Below are positions 36,574 through 44,592 of a stretch of 64,000 nucleotides of DNA, piece after piece. Positions within the stretch are counted from its first letter, which is position 1; every line of letters begins with the position of its first letter. This DNA comes from Bacteroidota bacterium (GTDB lineage Bacteria; Bacteroidota; Bacteroidia; Chitinophagales; Saprospiraceae), in assembly GCA_016124585.1 (NCBI GenBank), contig WGNL01000010.1, positions 62,001 to 126,000 on the forward strand. Direction: 5' to 3'. Both the position numbers and the translations under genes were made by a program. Below the pieces are notes generated by a model. It was not told the DNA's origin and did not search any database. It saw only the letters and a list, made by a program, of their open reading frames with translations.

Positions 36574-37770
36574 ATGTCTCACTTCAATTCCATCTGCGCC
36601 AAAGAACCGCACGACCCCCGCACCACCAAGCCGCATATTTTGCCCATTTATTCCAGTTCGTCTTTCGCTTTTGAGAGCATTGACGAGGGCATCGAAATTT
36701 TTACCAACAAAAAAGAAGGCCATGTGTACAGCCGCTACGCCAACCCAACGGTGGATGCGGTAGCCGCAAAAATAGCGGCATTGGAGGCTTCAGGAACGGG
36801 TGTCGAAGCAGCGGCGATGCTATTTTCCAGCGGTCAGGCGGCAGTCAGCACGATGGTGATGGGCATCTTAAAAGTGGGCGATAAAATCCTCACACAGGGC
36901 AATCTCTACGGCGGCACGACGGAGTTATTTGTGAAAATCTTCCAGCCGTTTGGCGTGGAAACAATCCTCACCGACCTGCACGATTTGGACAAAGTGGAAG
37001 ATTTGGTGAAAAACGACCCGGCCATCAAATTGCTTTATTTTGAAACGCCCGCCAACCCGACGCTCGCCTGTGTGGACATGGCTGCCTTGGCGAATCTTGC
37101 AAAACAATACGGCAGGTACAGCGCCGTGGACAATACTTTCGCCACGCCCTACCTCCAGCAGCCGCTGCGGTTTGGGGTGGATTTCATCGTACACAGTACC
37201 ACCAAGTTCCTGAATGGCCACGGCAACTCGACGGCGGGGGCACTCGTCACTTCGCACACGGCGCAGATGCGGATGGGCGGCAGCATTTGGCAGGCGATGA
37301 AACTGGCGGGTACAAACTGTTCGCCTTGGGAGGCCTGGCTCGTACACAACGGCTTGAAAACACTCGCCGTTCGGATGGATAGGCACTGTGAAAACGCCCT
37401 CCGCATTGCCCAGTTTTTAGAGAATGACAAAAATGTGGAGCGGGTCAATTATTGCGGATTGCCCTCGCACCCCGACCATGAAATTGCGAAGCGACAAATG
37501 AGTGCCTACGGCGGAATGTTGAGTTTTGAACTGGCAGGTGGCTTGGAAGCTGGGGTGAAATTCATGAACCGCATCAAATTCTGCACGCTGGCGCCCACGC
37601 TCGGCGATGTGGATACGCTGATTTTGCATCCGGCCAGCATGTCTCATTTGAACATTCCGAAGGAAATCCGCCTTCAAAATGGTATCACCGACGGCCTGAT
37701 CCGCATGTCCATCGGCATTGAGCATGTGGACGACATTATCGGAGATTTGGTGCAAGCGATGGGGGAGTAG
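36574..37770 (+). CDS. Trans-sulfuration family PLP enzyme (methionine gamma-lyase / cystathionine gamma-synthase type)
   Basis: 398 residues from ATG 36574 (MSHFNSICAKEPHDPR); an in-frame ATG at 36532 adds 14 residues unlike the family. Cys/Met metabolism PLP fold: YSRYANPTVDAVAAKIAALE, LFSSGQAAVSTM, YFETPANPTLACVD, VDNTFATPYLQQPL, PLP-Lys211 in STTKFLNGHGN, and TLGDVDTLILHPASMSH. The family includes gamma-lyases, gamma-synthases and O-acetylhomoserine sulfhydrylases, which sequence alone does not separate here. No SAM-riboswitch-like structure was seen upstream. Confidence 0.9.
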   Translation: MSHFNSICAKEPHDPRTTKPHILPIYSSSSFAFESIDEGIEIFTNKKEGHVYSRYANPTVDAVAAKIAALEASGTGVEAAAMLFSSGQAAVSTMVMGILKVGDKILTQGNLYGGTTELFVKIFQPFGVETILTDLHDLDKVEDLVKNDPAIKLLYFETPANPTLACVDMAALANLAKQYGRYSAVDNTFATPYLQQPLRFGVDFIVHSTTKFLNGHGNSTAGALVTSHTAQMRMGGSIWQAMKLAGTNCSPWEAWLVHNGLKTLAVRMDRHCENALRIAQFLENDKNVERVNYCGLPSHPDHEIAKRQMSAYGGMLSFELAGGLEAGVKFMNRIKFCTLAPTLGDVDTLILHPASMSHLNIPKEIRLQNGITDGLIRMSIGIEHVDDIIGDLVQAMGE

Positions 37771-37788
37771 AAATTGGAAATTAAGAAA

Positions 37789-37820
37789 TTGGGAAATTGG
37801 GTGAAGGTGCGTTAGCTTTG
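37789..37820 (+). promoter_or_regulatory. Candidate promoter for the amidase gene
   Basis: TTG at 37789-37791, a 21-bp spacer, and TAGCTTTG (TANNTTTG) at 37813-37820, about 80 bp before the ATG at 37901. This is the only candidate in the window with an acceptable -33 element. Confidence 0.45.
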
Positions 37821-37900
37821 GGTTTCCAAAAAAAAAATTGCTTCGCAATATCACCCCAGTCGCCAATCTTTAGTCACCAATCACCGTAACCATTCAATCC

Positions 37901-38884
37901 ATGAAAAATTTCTTTGAAGCCATTGCCTCATTTTTTTCTTCGCTTTTTGGTAAAAAAAAGGCGTCTGCACCGACTCCCCAGCCGCAACCAACCACTTCCC
38001 CCAACGACCGAAAGCCAGATGAATTGGAGGACAGCTCTGATGTACCCGTGGACACCGTGAGCACTGTCATGGTCATTGAGGTGATACCGGATGCCCCCGG
38101 CCCATTTGCCGATGACGACAAGGAACATGCCGTGGATGGTGAGGAAACGCCAACGACCCCAACCTCACCAAATACAGGTGGTGGCACTACGACACCTACC
38201 ACTCCCACTACACCGACAACACCCACCACCCCAACAACACCAACGACCCCAACCACTCCAGCGCATACCCCCCGTTTCGTTTGGTGCCTTGACAACGGCC
38301 ACGGAAAATTGCAGCCGGGCAAGCGTTCACCTGTTTTTGACGATGGCAAAACCCAATTTTTCGAGTACGAATTCAACCGGGATGTGGTGGAGAAAATCAT
38401 CAAGGAACTGAAGAAAAACGGGGTGAAATACTTTGACGTAGTGCCTGATTTCAATGATGTCGGCAGCTTCCTCGAAGAGCGGGTGGACCGGGCAAATAAA
38501 TTCAAGACCGACCTTCCGAAAATCTATGTCTCCGTACACTCAAATGCTGGCCCTGCCGCTTCTGCCAGCGATTGGATTGCAGACAGCATCAATGGCACGG
38601 AAACTTGGTACGCTTCCAACAGCACGAAGGGCAAGAAACTGGCCGCCGTTTTCCAGAAGTATTTGATTTTGAAAACGGGTTTCAAAAACCGCAACCTGAA
38701 GTCCACCGCCGAGAAGCCGCTGTATGTTTTAGAAAAAACGACGATGCCAGCCATCCTGACGGAGAATGGTTTTTACAACAACAAAACCCAAGTGAAGGAA
38801 CTGATGAAGGACAGTGTCCGCCAGAAAATCGCCGATGCCCACGTGGCGGCGATCATGGAGATTGAGGAGAAAGGGATTGTTTAG
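37901..38884 (+). CDS. N-acetylmuramoyl-L-alanine amidase (Amidase_3) with Thr/Pro repeat linker
   Basis: 327 residues. The N-terminus has an amphipathic FFEAIASFFSSLFGKKK segment but no normal signal peptide. An acidic stretch and a Thr/Pro tandem repeat (about 83-121, TPT units) lead to the zinc amidase domain about 125-325. Zinc ligands His134 (CLDNGHGK), Glu155 and His213 (VSVHSNAG) and catalytic Glu288 (AILTENGFYNN) are present. It cleaves the stem peptide from muramic acid. How it reaches the periplasm is unclear. The stop codon lies inside the left arm of a 30-bp palindrome. Confidence 0.9.
   Translation: MKNFFEAIASFFSSLFGKKKASAPTPQPQPTTSPNDRKPDELEDSSDVPVDTVSTVMVIEVIPDAPGPFADDDKEHAVDGEETPTTPTSPNTGGGTTTPTTPTTPTTPTTPTTPTTPTTPAHTPRFVWCLDNGHGKLQPGKRSPVFDDGKTQFFEYEFNRDVVEKIIKELKKNGVKYFDVVPDFNDVGSFLEERVDRANKFKTDLPKIYVSVHSNAGPAASASDWIADSINGTETWYASNSTKGKKLAAVFQKYLILKTGFKNRNLKSTAEKPLYVLEKTTMPAILTENGFYNNKTQVKELMKDSVRQKIADAHVAAIMEIEEKGIV
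38183..38272 (+). repeat. Thr/Pro-coding minisatellite inside the amidase gene
   Basis: Short units of the type ACNCCNACN repeat about nine to ten times and encode the TPT linker. Synonymous third-position differences between units indicate an older or selected array rather than very recent slippage. Confidence 0.75.
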
Positions 38885-38956
38885 TTTGCAGTTAGACAGT
38901 GGGCAGTCAGTATGTGGAAGCATCCACTGACTGCCCACTGTCTAACTGCAAACTAA
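38881..38956. repeat. Perfect 30-bp inverted repeat with inner hairpin, family copy 1
   Basis: The arm 38881-38910 (starting TTAGTTTGCAGTTAGACAGT) is exactly complementary to 38927-38956. The loop contains GTGGAAGCATCCAC, itself a small hairpin. It sits between two convergent genes, overlapping the amidase stop. A related element with the same inner motif occurs at 42331-42401. Confidence 0.85.
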
Positions 38957-41900
38957 TTACTGCTTAACTAGTTTCTTGCGCTCAACCACTTGCCCATTTT
39001 GCGCCAGCGAAACCAGATAGACACCAGCGGCGAGGCTGCTCAAATCCAGTTGGGCAGTGGTGTTTTCCAAAGAAATTTCGAGGTGTTTTTTACCCTGCAA
39101 ATCCCAGAGTGTGAGGGTGTTTTGCCCATCGGCCAAGTCTGCCGAAACGAGGATGCTCACAAAATCACTAGCCGGGTTTGGTGCCAGGGTAAAGGTTTGG
39201 CTGGCTTGCAGTTTTGGCTTTTTACCTTCGGGAAAATTGGAATTGAGCTTATCCGTACCAGTCTGCGGGCCGCCAGTGAATTCGTCTTCAGTAACCAAAA
39301 TGATAGGGCCACCTGGTGAATTGGAGCCATTGCAGCGCCAGTTTTTGCGGGCATATATCCCACAGTATTCAAAATCAATAGGCAATTGAAGGAATGCATC
39401 CTGACCAACCAGCATGTTTGGCTGTACACCTGGGATGGCAGTTTCTAACAGGTACAGTGAGTCAGGGCATGTGCCAGTTTTGTCAAATTGGAAAAGTGTG
39501 ACTGCTTCGTCGAAATCGAAAGGGATATGTGTTCCCTGTGCCCCTGGCGACAGCTCAAAAGTGAAGTATTTTTTGCCCGGATGGCCCGGCACATTTTGGG
39601 TCAACTGGGTCGGCGACCAATTACCACTAGGCGTGAGGAAGCCGTCGAGGATGAAGTCGGAAGGTGCAACGAGGGTCACACGGCCAGCAGTGGTCATGGC
39701 AGTCGCCGTAGGCACATACCCCCCGAAAGGTTTTGCCATGACAGCCCAACCACTGGAGTCGGGTAGGAATTGGAGCTTGAGGCGAATGCAGCCGTTCGGA
39801 CAATCCTGCACGGTCAGAGTTGCAGGATTGGAATAGAACATGTTGGGGCATTGGCCAACAGAAGCGGCCATTCGGAACTGCTGGCTGTTTAAGCCAGCGA
39901 CACTGCTGATGCTGAGTACGGGGGTATCCATCCCGCTGAAGCCGTTCGTGCCAGGGCTTGTGATATCGGTAAAATTGATGCCATCGGTTGATGATTGCCA
40001 ACGGTAGCTGGGAGTTCCACTATTTGGCACGAAAACCATTGCAGTCATCGTTGCACTTTCAGTTGTGCATTTCACGGTGCTGGTGGGTTGTTCTGTGAAG
40101 ATGACGGGCCCAAGCACGATTAGGTTGGCCAGATTGCTATACACCCAGCCGCAATTTCCTGTTTTTACCTTGCAACGATATTTGCTTGTGTTCAAATTTG
40201 TTGCGTTGCTAATAGAAAGCTGATTGGTCCACGTACCGCTGTAAGGACTGGTATTGGTCAAATCCACCCACGCACCAGCTTGGAACCGCTGCCATTGGAA
40301 TTGTAAATTTCCGACGCCTGTCGTATTGTTGACTGCAACAGTGAAACTGGCATTGCCACTACTGCAAAACGTTAGGTCGTCAGGCTGATCGGTAAAGGTG
40401 ATAGCGCCTTCAACATGGAGCGTAGCAGCGGATGTGGTGTCCCTGTTGCAGGCGCTCGTCCAGAATATGGTTCTGAACTGGTAGCCGTCCATTCCAGTTA
40501 GTGGAGAGATTAAAAGCGAATCAGAATTTGAATAACCGCCAAAATTGATTGTATCACCGTTTATAATATTGGCATATTGTGAAATGTCGCTCCAAGTAAT
40601 ACCGCCATCTGCACTCATTTGCCATTGACTGAATACTTCACCTTGTCCGATGTGAAAAACTTTTGAATAAAATAATGCTTCTTTATTAGCACAGTTTGTG
40701 AAATCAAGTGGCTGCTGTGCAATGCTGATTTGTCCACCAAGCGTAAGCTGGGCAGCATTGGAATATATGGGAGCGCTGCAAATTGGGGTCGTGAATTCCG
40801 CACGATACCATTTCCCATTTAAACTATCTGGCGCATTGAATATATACAAGGTGTCATGCCCATTTGCGCTCATATTGGTAAATGTGCGTCCAATATATAT
40901 GCCTGCCGAATTTGTGATATGCTCCCAAGGGCCATTTTCAGCGTCCGCTACCTGCCACCAACCATACGTGATTTCAGGCTGTGGTTGATTGAAAGCAACT
41001 ACAAAATAGGCCACAGTCGTATCACAGGCAATTACGTTTGGGATATTGCCCAAGGTCAGGTTATTATTGCAGCTATTATTCAAATCCGAATTGTCCATGC
41101 CTGGGTCATATATCCCATTTCCATTGGTATCTTCAAAAGCATTTAATATTCCGTCCCCATCATTGTCATGGCAGTCCCAACCTGAGGTTGAATAATTCCC
41201 GCTATATGAGAATAAGTTAAAACTTATAATGTCAAATACGTCAAATTCATTGCCTGGATTACTATTCCAATAATTTGGTAGCACATTGAAAGGATCAGTT
41301 GCATTATCAATTAGATACATGCTATCTGGGCAAGTACCATCGCCTTCAAAAGTAAAAAGTAGCGTTTCTACGCCATTTTGATAGGGTATTGGCTGGGTTT
41401 CGCTTTGGAGGTTGAAGAAAATATAGGATTTGGTTGGATTTTCATCTGGGCCATGAAAAGGGTAATTAGTTTGCCAAGTTCCATTTATACTAACCAAATT
41501 ATGCCAACCATAATTTTTCGGCATCACCACTGTCGCTTGACTACCTCCGATGGTGATGGTTTGGCCTGTGTGTAAGTTTATATCTGTTTTTACATAAACA
41601 CCCCATTTATTTGGCTCAATTAATTTTAAGGATAAACTAATGCCATCATTATAAATGTTTAAATCGGAGGCATCACCCGTGTCAAATATTCCATTCCCGT
41701 TGGTGTCTTCAATGCCATTTGCAATGCCGTCCCCATCATTGTCATGGCAGTTCCAGCTAGAAGGTGAATAATTCCCGCCATAAGAGAATGAGTTAAAATT
41801 TATCATGTCAAATACTGAGAATTCGTTCTCAGGATTGCTGTTTACTGAATTAGGATGTACAGTGAAAGGGTCCGAAGCATTATCAATTAAATACAAACTA

Positions 41901-42295
41901 TCAGGGCAAGTGCCATCACCCTTAAAAGTGAAAAGCAAGGTTTCTACGCCATTTTGATAGGGTATTGGCTGGGTTTCGCTTTGGAGGCCGAAGGAAATAT
42001 ATGATTTGGTTGGATTTTCAGCTGGGCCGTGTACGAAGGCATTTGCCGACCAGATTCCATTTACTTGCGTAACGTTGTTGAATGCATAATTTTTCGGCAT
42101 CACGACTGTCACTTGATCTCCACCAACTGTAATAGTTTGACCAGTGTTGATGTCAGCTTCTGGCTTTACGAAAACACCCCAAGTGTTTTGACTAATTAAT
42201 TTTAGCTTGAGCTTCATGGCTGGTGTTTGGCCAAAGGTAATGGCAGGAGCTAACCAGCAGAATAATACTAGTTTACGAAGAATAGATGAGTTCAT
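38957..42295 (-). CDS. T9SS surface protein with two copies of an unrecognised ~190-residue module, Ig-like repeats and a C-terminal variant module (paralogue A)
   Basis: 1112 residues from ATG 42295, which gives signal peptide MNSSILRKLVLFCWLAPAIT then FGQ; the longer frame to 42400 has no signal function. Module 1 about 27-213 and module 2 about 218-405 share LKLKLISQNTWGVFVKP, TITVGG, VTVVMPKNY, ENPTKSYISFGLQ, ETLLFTFKGDGTCPDSLYLI, then HDNDGDGIANGIEDTNGNG, a calcium-type tail. Ig-like modules follow (FQWQRF, YRWQSSTDG). A variant module near the end contains WAVMAKPFGGYVP and CGIYARKNWRC. The last about 80 residues are a T9SS sorting domain (FTLAPNPASDFVSI, LAAGVYLVSLAQNGQVVERK). Adhesin or surface scaffold by inference. 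First of three minus-strand paralogues by position, last in transcription order. Confidence 0.88.
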   Translation of the reverse strand: MNSSILRKLVLFCWLAPAITFGQTPAMKLKLKLISQNTWGVFVKPEADINTGQTITVGGDQVTVVMPKNYAFNNVTQVNGIWSANAFVHGPAENPTKSYISFGLQSETQPIPYQNGVETLLFTFKGDGTCPDSLYLIDNASDPFTVHPNSVNSNPENEFSVFDMINFNSFSYGGNYSPSSWNCHDNDGDGIANGIEDTNGNGIFDTGDASDLNIYNDGISLSLKLIEPNKWGVYVKTDINLHTGQTITIGGSQATVVMPKNYGWHNLVSINGTWQTNYPFHGPDENPTKSYIFFNLQSETQPIPYQNGVETLLFTFEGDGTCPDSMYLIDNATDPFNVLPNYWNSNPGNEFDVFDIISFNLFSYSGNYSTSGWDCHDNDGDGILNAFEDTNGNGIYDPGMDNSDLNNSCNNNLTLGNIPNVIACDTTVAYFVVAFNQPQPEITYGWWQVADAENGPWEHITNSAGIYIGRTFTNMSANGHDTLYIFNAPDSLNGKWYRAEFTTPICSAPIYSNAAQLTLGGQISIAQQPLDFTNCANKEALFYSKVFHIGQGEVFSQWQMSADGGITWSDISQYANIINGDTINFGGYSNSDSLLISPLTGMDGYQFRTIFWTSACNRDTTSAATLHVEGAITFTDQPDDLTFCSSGNASFTVAVNNTTGVGNLQFQWQRFQAGAWVDLTNTSPYSGTWTNQLSISNATNLNTSKYRCKVKTGNCGWVYSNLANLIVLGPVIFTEQPTSTVKCTTESATMTAMVFVPNSGTPSYRWQSSTDGINFTDITSPGTNGFSGMDTPVLSISSVAGLNSQQFRMAASVGQCPNMFYSNPATLTVQDCPNGCIRLKLQFLPDSSGWAVMAKPFGGYVPTATAMTTAGRVTLVAPSDFILDGFLTPSGNWSPTQLTQNVPGHPGKKYFTFELSPGAQGTHIPFDFDEAVTLFQFDKTGTCPDSLYLLETAIPGVQPNMLVGQDAFLQLPIDFEYCGIYARKNWRCNGSNSPGGPIILVTEDEFTGGPQTGTDKLNSNFPEGKKPKLQASQTFTLAPNPASDFVSILVSADLADGQNTLTLWDLQGKKHLEISLENTTAQLDLSSLAAGVYLVSLAQNGQVVERKKLVKQ
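41364..41411. repeat. 48-bp identical intragenic repeat, copy 1
   Basis: Exactly identical in the same orientation to 41940-41987. Near identity continues for about 40 more bases with a few changes. It lies in module 2 of paralogue A. Confidence 0.85.
41940..41987. repeat. 48-bp identical intragenic repeat, copy 2
   Basis: The matching copy in module 1 of the same gene, 576 bp away (192 codons), so exchange between the copies would keep the frame. Confidence 0.85.
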
Positions 42296-42330
42296 GCGTA
42301 CGTGAGTTTGACGGGGGTGGGTGAAAAATG

Positions 42331-42401
42331 AGTTGGCAGTTTGACAGTTGGCAGTGGACAGGCGGTGGATGCTTCCACGTTCTTGACTGCCAACAGCCAA
42401 C
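42331..42401. repeat. Imperfect palindrome with inner hairpin, family copy 2
   Basis: The left part reads AGTTGGCAGTTTGACAGTTG and matches the left arm of the 38881 element at about 20 of 23 positions. The inner motif GTGGATGCTTCCAC (42365-42378) is the reverse complement of the other copy's loop. The right arm ACTGCCAAC-a-GCCAACT closes it. It lies between paralogues A and B. Confidence 0.75.
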
Positions 42402-42404
42402 TTT

Positions 42405-44486
42405 CTATTGTTTGATTAATTTTTTCCGCTCGACCACCTGCCCGTTTTGCGCCAGCGAAATCAAATAGACACCGGTCGGCAAGTTGCTTAGGTCGAGTTT
42501 CATCGTGGTATTTTCCACCAAAACTGATTGCCGCTCACGGCCCTGCATGTCCCAAAGTGTGAGGGCAGTGTGGTTGTTAACCAGCTTTTCAGCCACTTGG
42601 ATGTTTACGAGATCCCCTGCCGGATTGGGCGATGCGGTGAACCAGTTGGTCGTTTCGCTTTCAGTGATGTCCGCCTCCCGGTTTTGGGTTTCTGTTTGCG
42701 GAGCACCCAACGAATCAGCGGTCACGATGATGACGGGGCCATTTCCACCGACGAGCGTTTTGCAGCGCCAGTTTTTGCGAGCATAGACGCCGCAGTACTC
42801 AAAGCTGCTAGAAGTGAAGCTGCTTGGGTCGGTGCCTTCCAGTTCGTTGGCTTGGATGCCAGCGGGGATGGGGTTTTCCATGATATACAGGAATTCGGGA
42901 CAATCACCCAATTTTTCGAAAGTAAATAGCAGGGTCGCATCGGTTGGGTTCAGCCCAAAACTGCTTGCGTTCTGCAAATCGAAGGTCATGTACTTGAGGC
43001 TTTGACTGCCGCTCGTCTCATAAACCGTGCTGCTGAGCGACCACTGACCTGCTATGTTTTCGAGGCCACCGAAAGGCAGGCTAGCTGGCGCAACGATAGT
43101 TACCCGGCCACTGGTTGCCACGGCATTTACCGAAGGCAAGTACCCGTCAAAAGGCTTGGCGAAGACGCCCCACCCGGCGTCGTCTGGCATCAGCTGTAAT
43201 TTGAATTTGATACATCCAACTGGAAGCGTGGCAGTGCCTTCGTTCAGGTCGGAAGCATCCACACCCGGGTCAAATTGGCCGTTACCGTTCGTGTCTTCAA
43301 GGGCGTTCAGGATGCCATCGCCGTCGTTGTCTTGACAGCTCCAAGCGGAAAGGGCATAGTTTCCGCCGTAGCCCATGAGCATGTTGTTGGAGGGGTCAAA
43401 AATGGAAAATTCATTGCCGGGATTGAAATTGGAGGCGCCGTTGCAAAGTGGGTCGGTGGCACAGTCCACTAAGTAAAGACTGTCAGGACAGTTTCCAGAT
43501 TTCTTGAATGTAAACAGCAGTGTCTCTTGGCCCGCTGAATAGTTGATATGCGGGAAGTCTGCGTTTAACCCAAATGACACATATTTTTTGGTGGGGTTTT
43601 GAATGGGCGCATTGATTGTGGAATTACTTGACCAAACCCCTTTTACGCTGGTCATCTCTGTCCATTCATAATCTTTGGGCATTACGATAGTTATTTGTGC
43701 TGTGCCCGTAATCGTGTTTTGGCTTGGCGAATAGTTGTCGTCTGGCTTCACGTACACGCCGTAGGTTTCTCCATCTGGCATGAGTTGCAGCTTGAGTTTT
43801 GCCATTTGTTCGGCTTGCGCAAAATCTGGTTGGTTCAAATCCGAGGCATCCACGCCAGGGTCATAAACCCCATTCCCATTGGTATCTTCGATTGCGTTGA
43901 GAATGCCATCACCGTCAGTATCGTGGCAGTCCCAGGCGAAGGGTGAATAGTTGCCTTTGTATGAGTAATTATTAAAATTTACCATGTCAAATACGGCAAA
44001 TTCATTGCTAGGATTACTATTCACGGAATTTGGCAACACATTAAAAGGGTCTGTATCGCTATCAAATAAGTAAAAGTTACTTGGACAATTACCATTGTTA
44101 AATTTAAATTTAAACAGTAGTGTTTCTTGTCCAGCCGCGTATGGAATGGGCAACGACTCATATTGTAGTCCAAAAGACACATAACTCTTGGTTGGATTCT
44201 CAGATGGTCCGTTTACAATTGCGTCTGTTGCCCAAAATCCGTTCACATTTTCAAGCCCTGTAATTGGATAATTCTCTGGCATCACCACAGTTATTTGACT
44301 GCCCCCAATAGTGATAGTTTGATTAATATGAATTTCAATATTGTCATCAGGCTTCACATACACCCCCCACGTCTCCCCATCGGGCATGAGCTGGAGCTTG
44401 AGGTTCATACTTGGAATTTGTGAAAAAAGAAAGGTAGGAAAAAGGCTCAGGACAAGGAGCTGAAGCAAAGGAGTAGCGCTTTTCAT
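42405..44486 (-). CDS. T9SS surface protein with two ~190-residue modules and a C-terminal variant module (paralogue B)
   Basis: 693 residues from ATG 44486, giving signal peptide MKSATPLLQLLVLSLFPTFL then FSQ. Module 1 about 27-218 (LKLQLMPDGETWGVYVKPDD, ITVVMPENY, ENPTKSYVSFGLQ, HDTDGDGILNAIEDTNGNG); module 2 about 228-408; variant module about 413-600 (CIKFKLQLMPDDAGWGVFAK, CGVYARKNWRC); T9SS sorting domain about 615-693 (FTASPNPAGDLVNIQV, LPTGVYLISLAQNGQVVERK). This is the minimal member of the trio, lacking the Ig-like block, so it shows the module architecture most plainly. A 109-bp gap with a palindrome precedes paralogue A. Confidence 0.88.
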   Translation of the reverse strand: MKSATPLLQLLVLSLFPTFLFSQIPSMNLKLQLMPDGETWGVYVKPDDNIEIHINQTITIGGSQITVVMPENYPITGLENVNGFWATDAIVNGPSENPTKSYVSFGLQYESLPIPYAAGQETLLFKFKFNNGNCPSNFYLFDSDTDPFNVLPNSVNSNPSNEFAVFDMVNFNNYSYKGNYSPFAWDCHDTDGDGILNAIEDTNGNGVYDPGVDASDLNQPDFAQAEQMAKLKLQLMPDGETYGVYVKPDDNYSPSQNTITGTAQITIVMPKDYEWTEMTSVKGVWSSNSTINAPIQNPTKKYVSFGLNADFPHINYSAGQETLLFTFKKSGNCPDSLYLVDCATDPLCNGASNFNPGNEFSIFDPSNNMLMGYGGNYALSAWSCQDNDGDGILNALEDTNGNGQFDPGVDASDLNEGTATLPVGCIKFKLQLMPDDAGWGVFAKPFDGYLPSVNAVATSGRVTIVAPASLPFGGLENIAGQWSLSSTVYETSGSQSLKYMTFDLQNASSFGLNPTDATLLFTFEKLGDCPEFLYIMENPIPAGIQANELEGTDPSSFTSSSFEYCGVYARKNWRCKTLVGGNGPVIIVTADSLGAPQTETQNREADITESETTNWFTASPNPAGDLVNIQVAEKLVNNHTALTLWDMQGRERQSVLVENTTMKLDLSNLPTGVYLISLAQNGQVVERKKLIKQ

Positions 44487-44535
44487 GTTTAAAGTTGATT
44501 GATAGGGGGCGGGTATTTGTGAAATTTGAAGTTTA

Positions 44536-44585
44536 AAACTTGAAGTCGGAAACAGGCAATTGCCCAATTTCCGACTTCAAAGTTT
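44536..44585. repeat. Inverted repeat between paralogues B and C
   Basis: AAACTTGAAGTCGGAAA (44536-44552) pairs with TTTCCGACTTCAAAGTTT (44568-44585) with one bulged base. The loop contains the small palindrome GGCAATTGCC, the same long-arm-plus-inner-hairpin plan as the other elements but a different sequence. Confidence 0.75.
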
Positions 44586-44592
44586 CCAATTT

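Noticed and set aside
38183-38272. CRISPR-like short repeats
   Set aside because: Units are 9 bp without spacers and encode Thr/Pro in frame; it is a protein-coding minisatellite.
37894-38505. 203-codon minus frame with VVGVVG repeats
   Set aside because: The repeats are the mirror of the Thr/Pro codons of the amidase linker.
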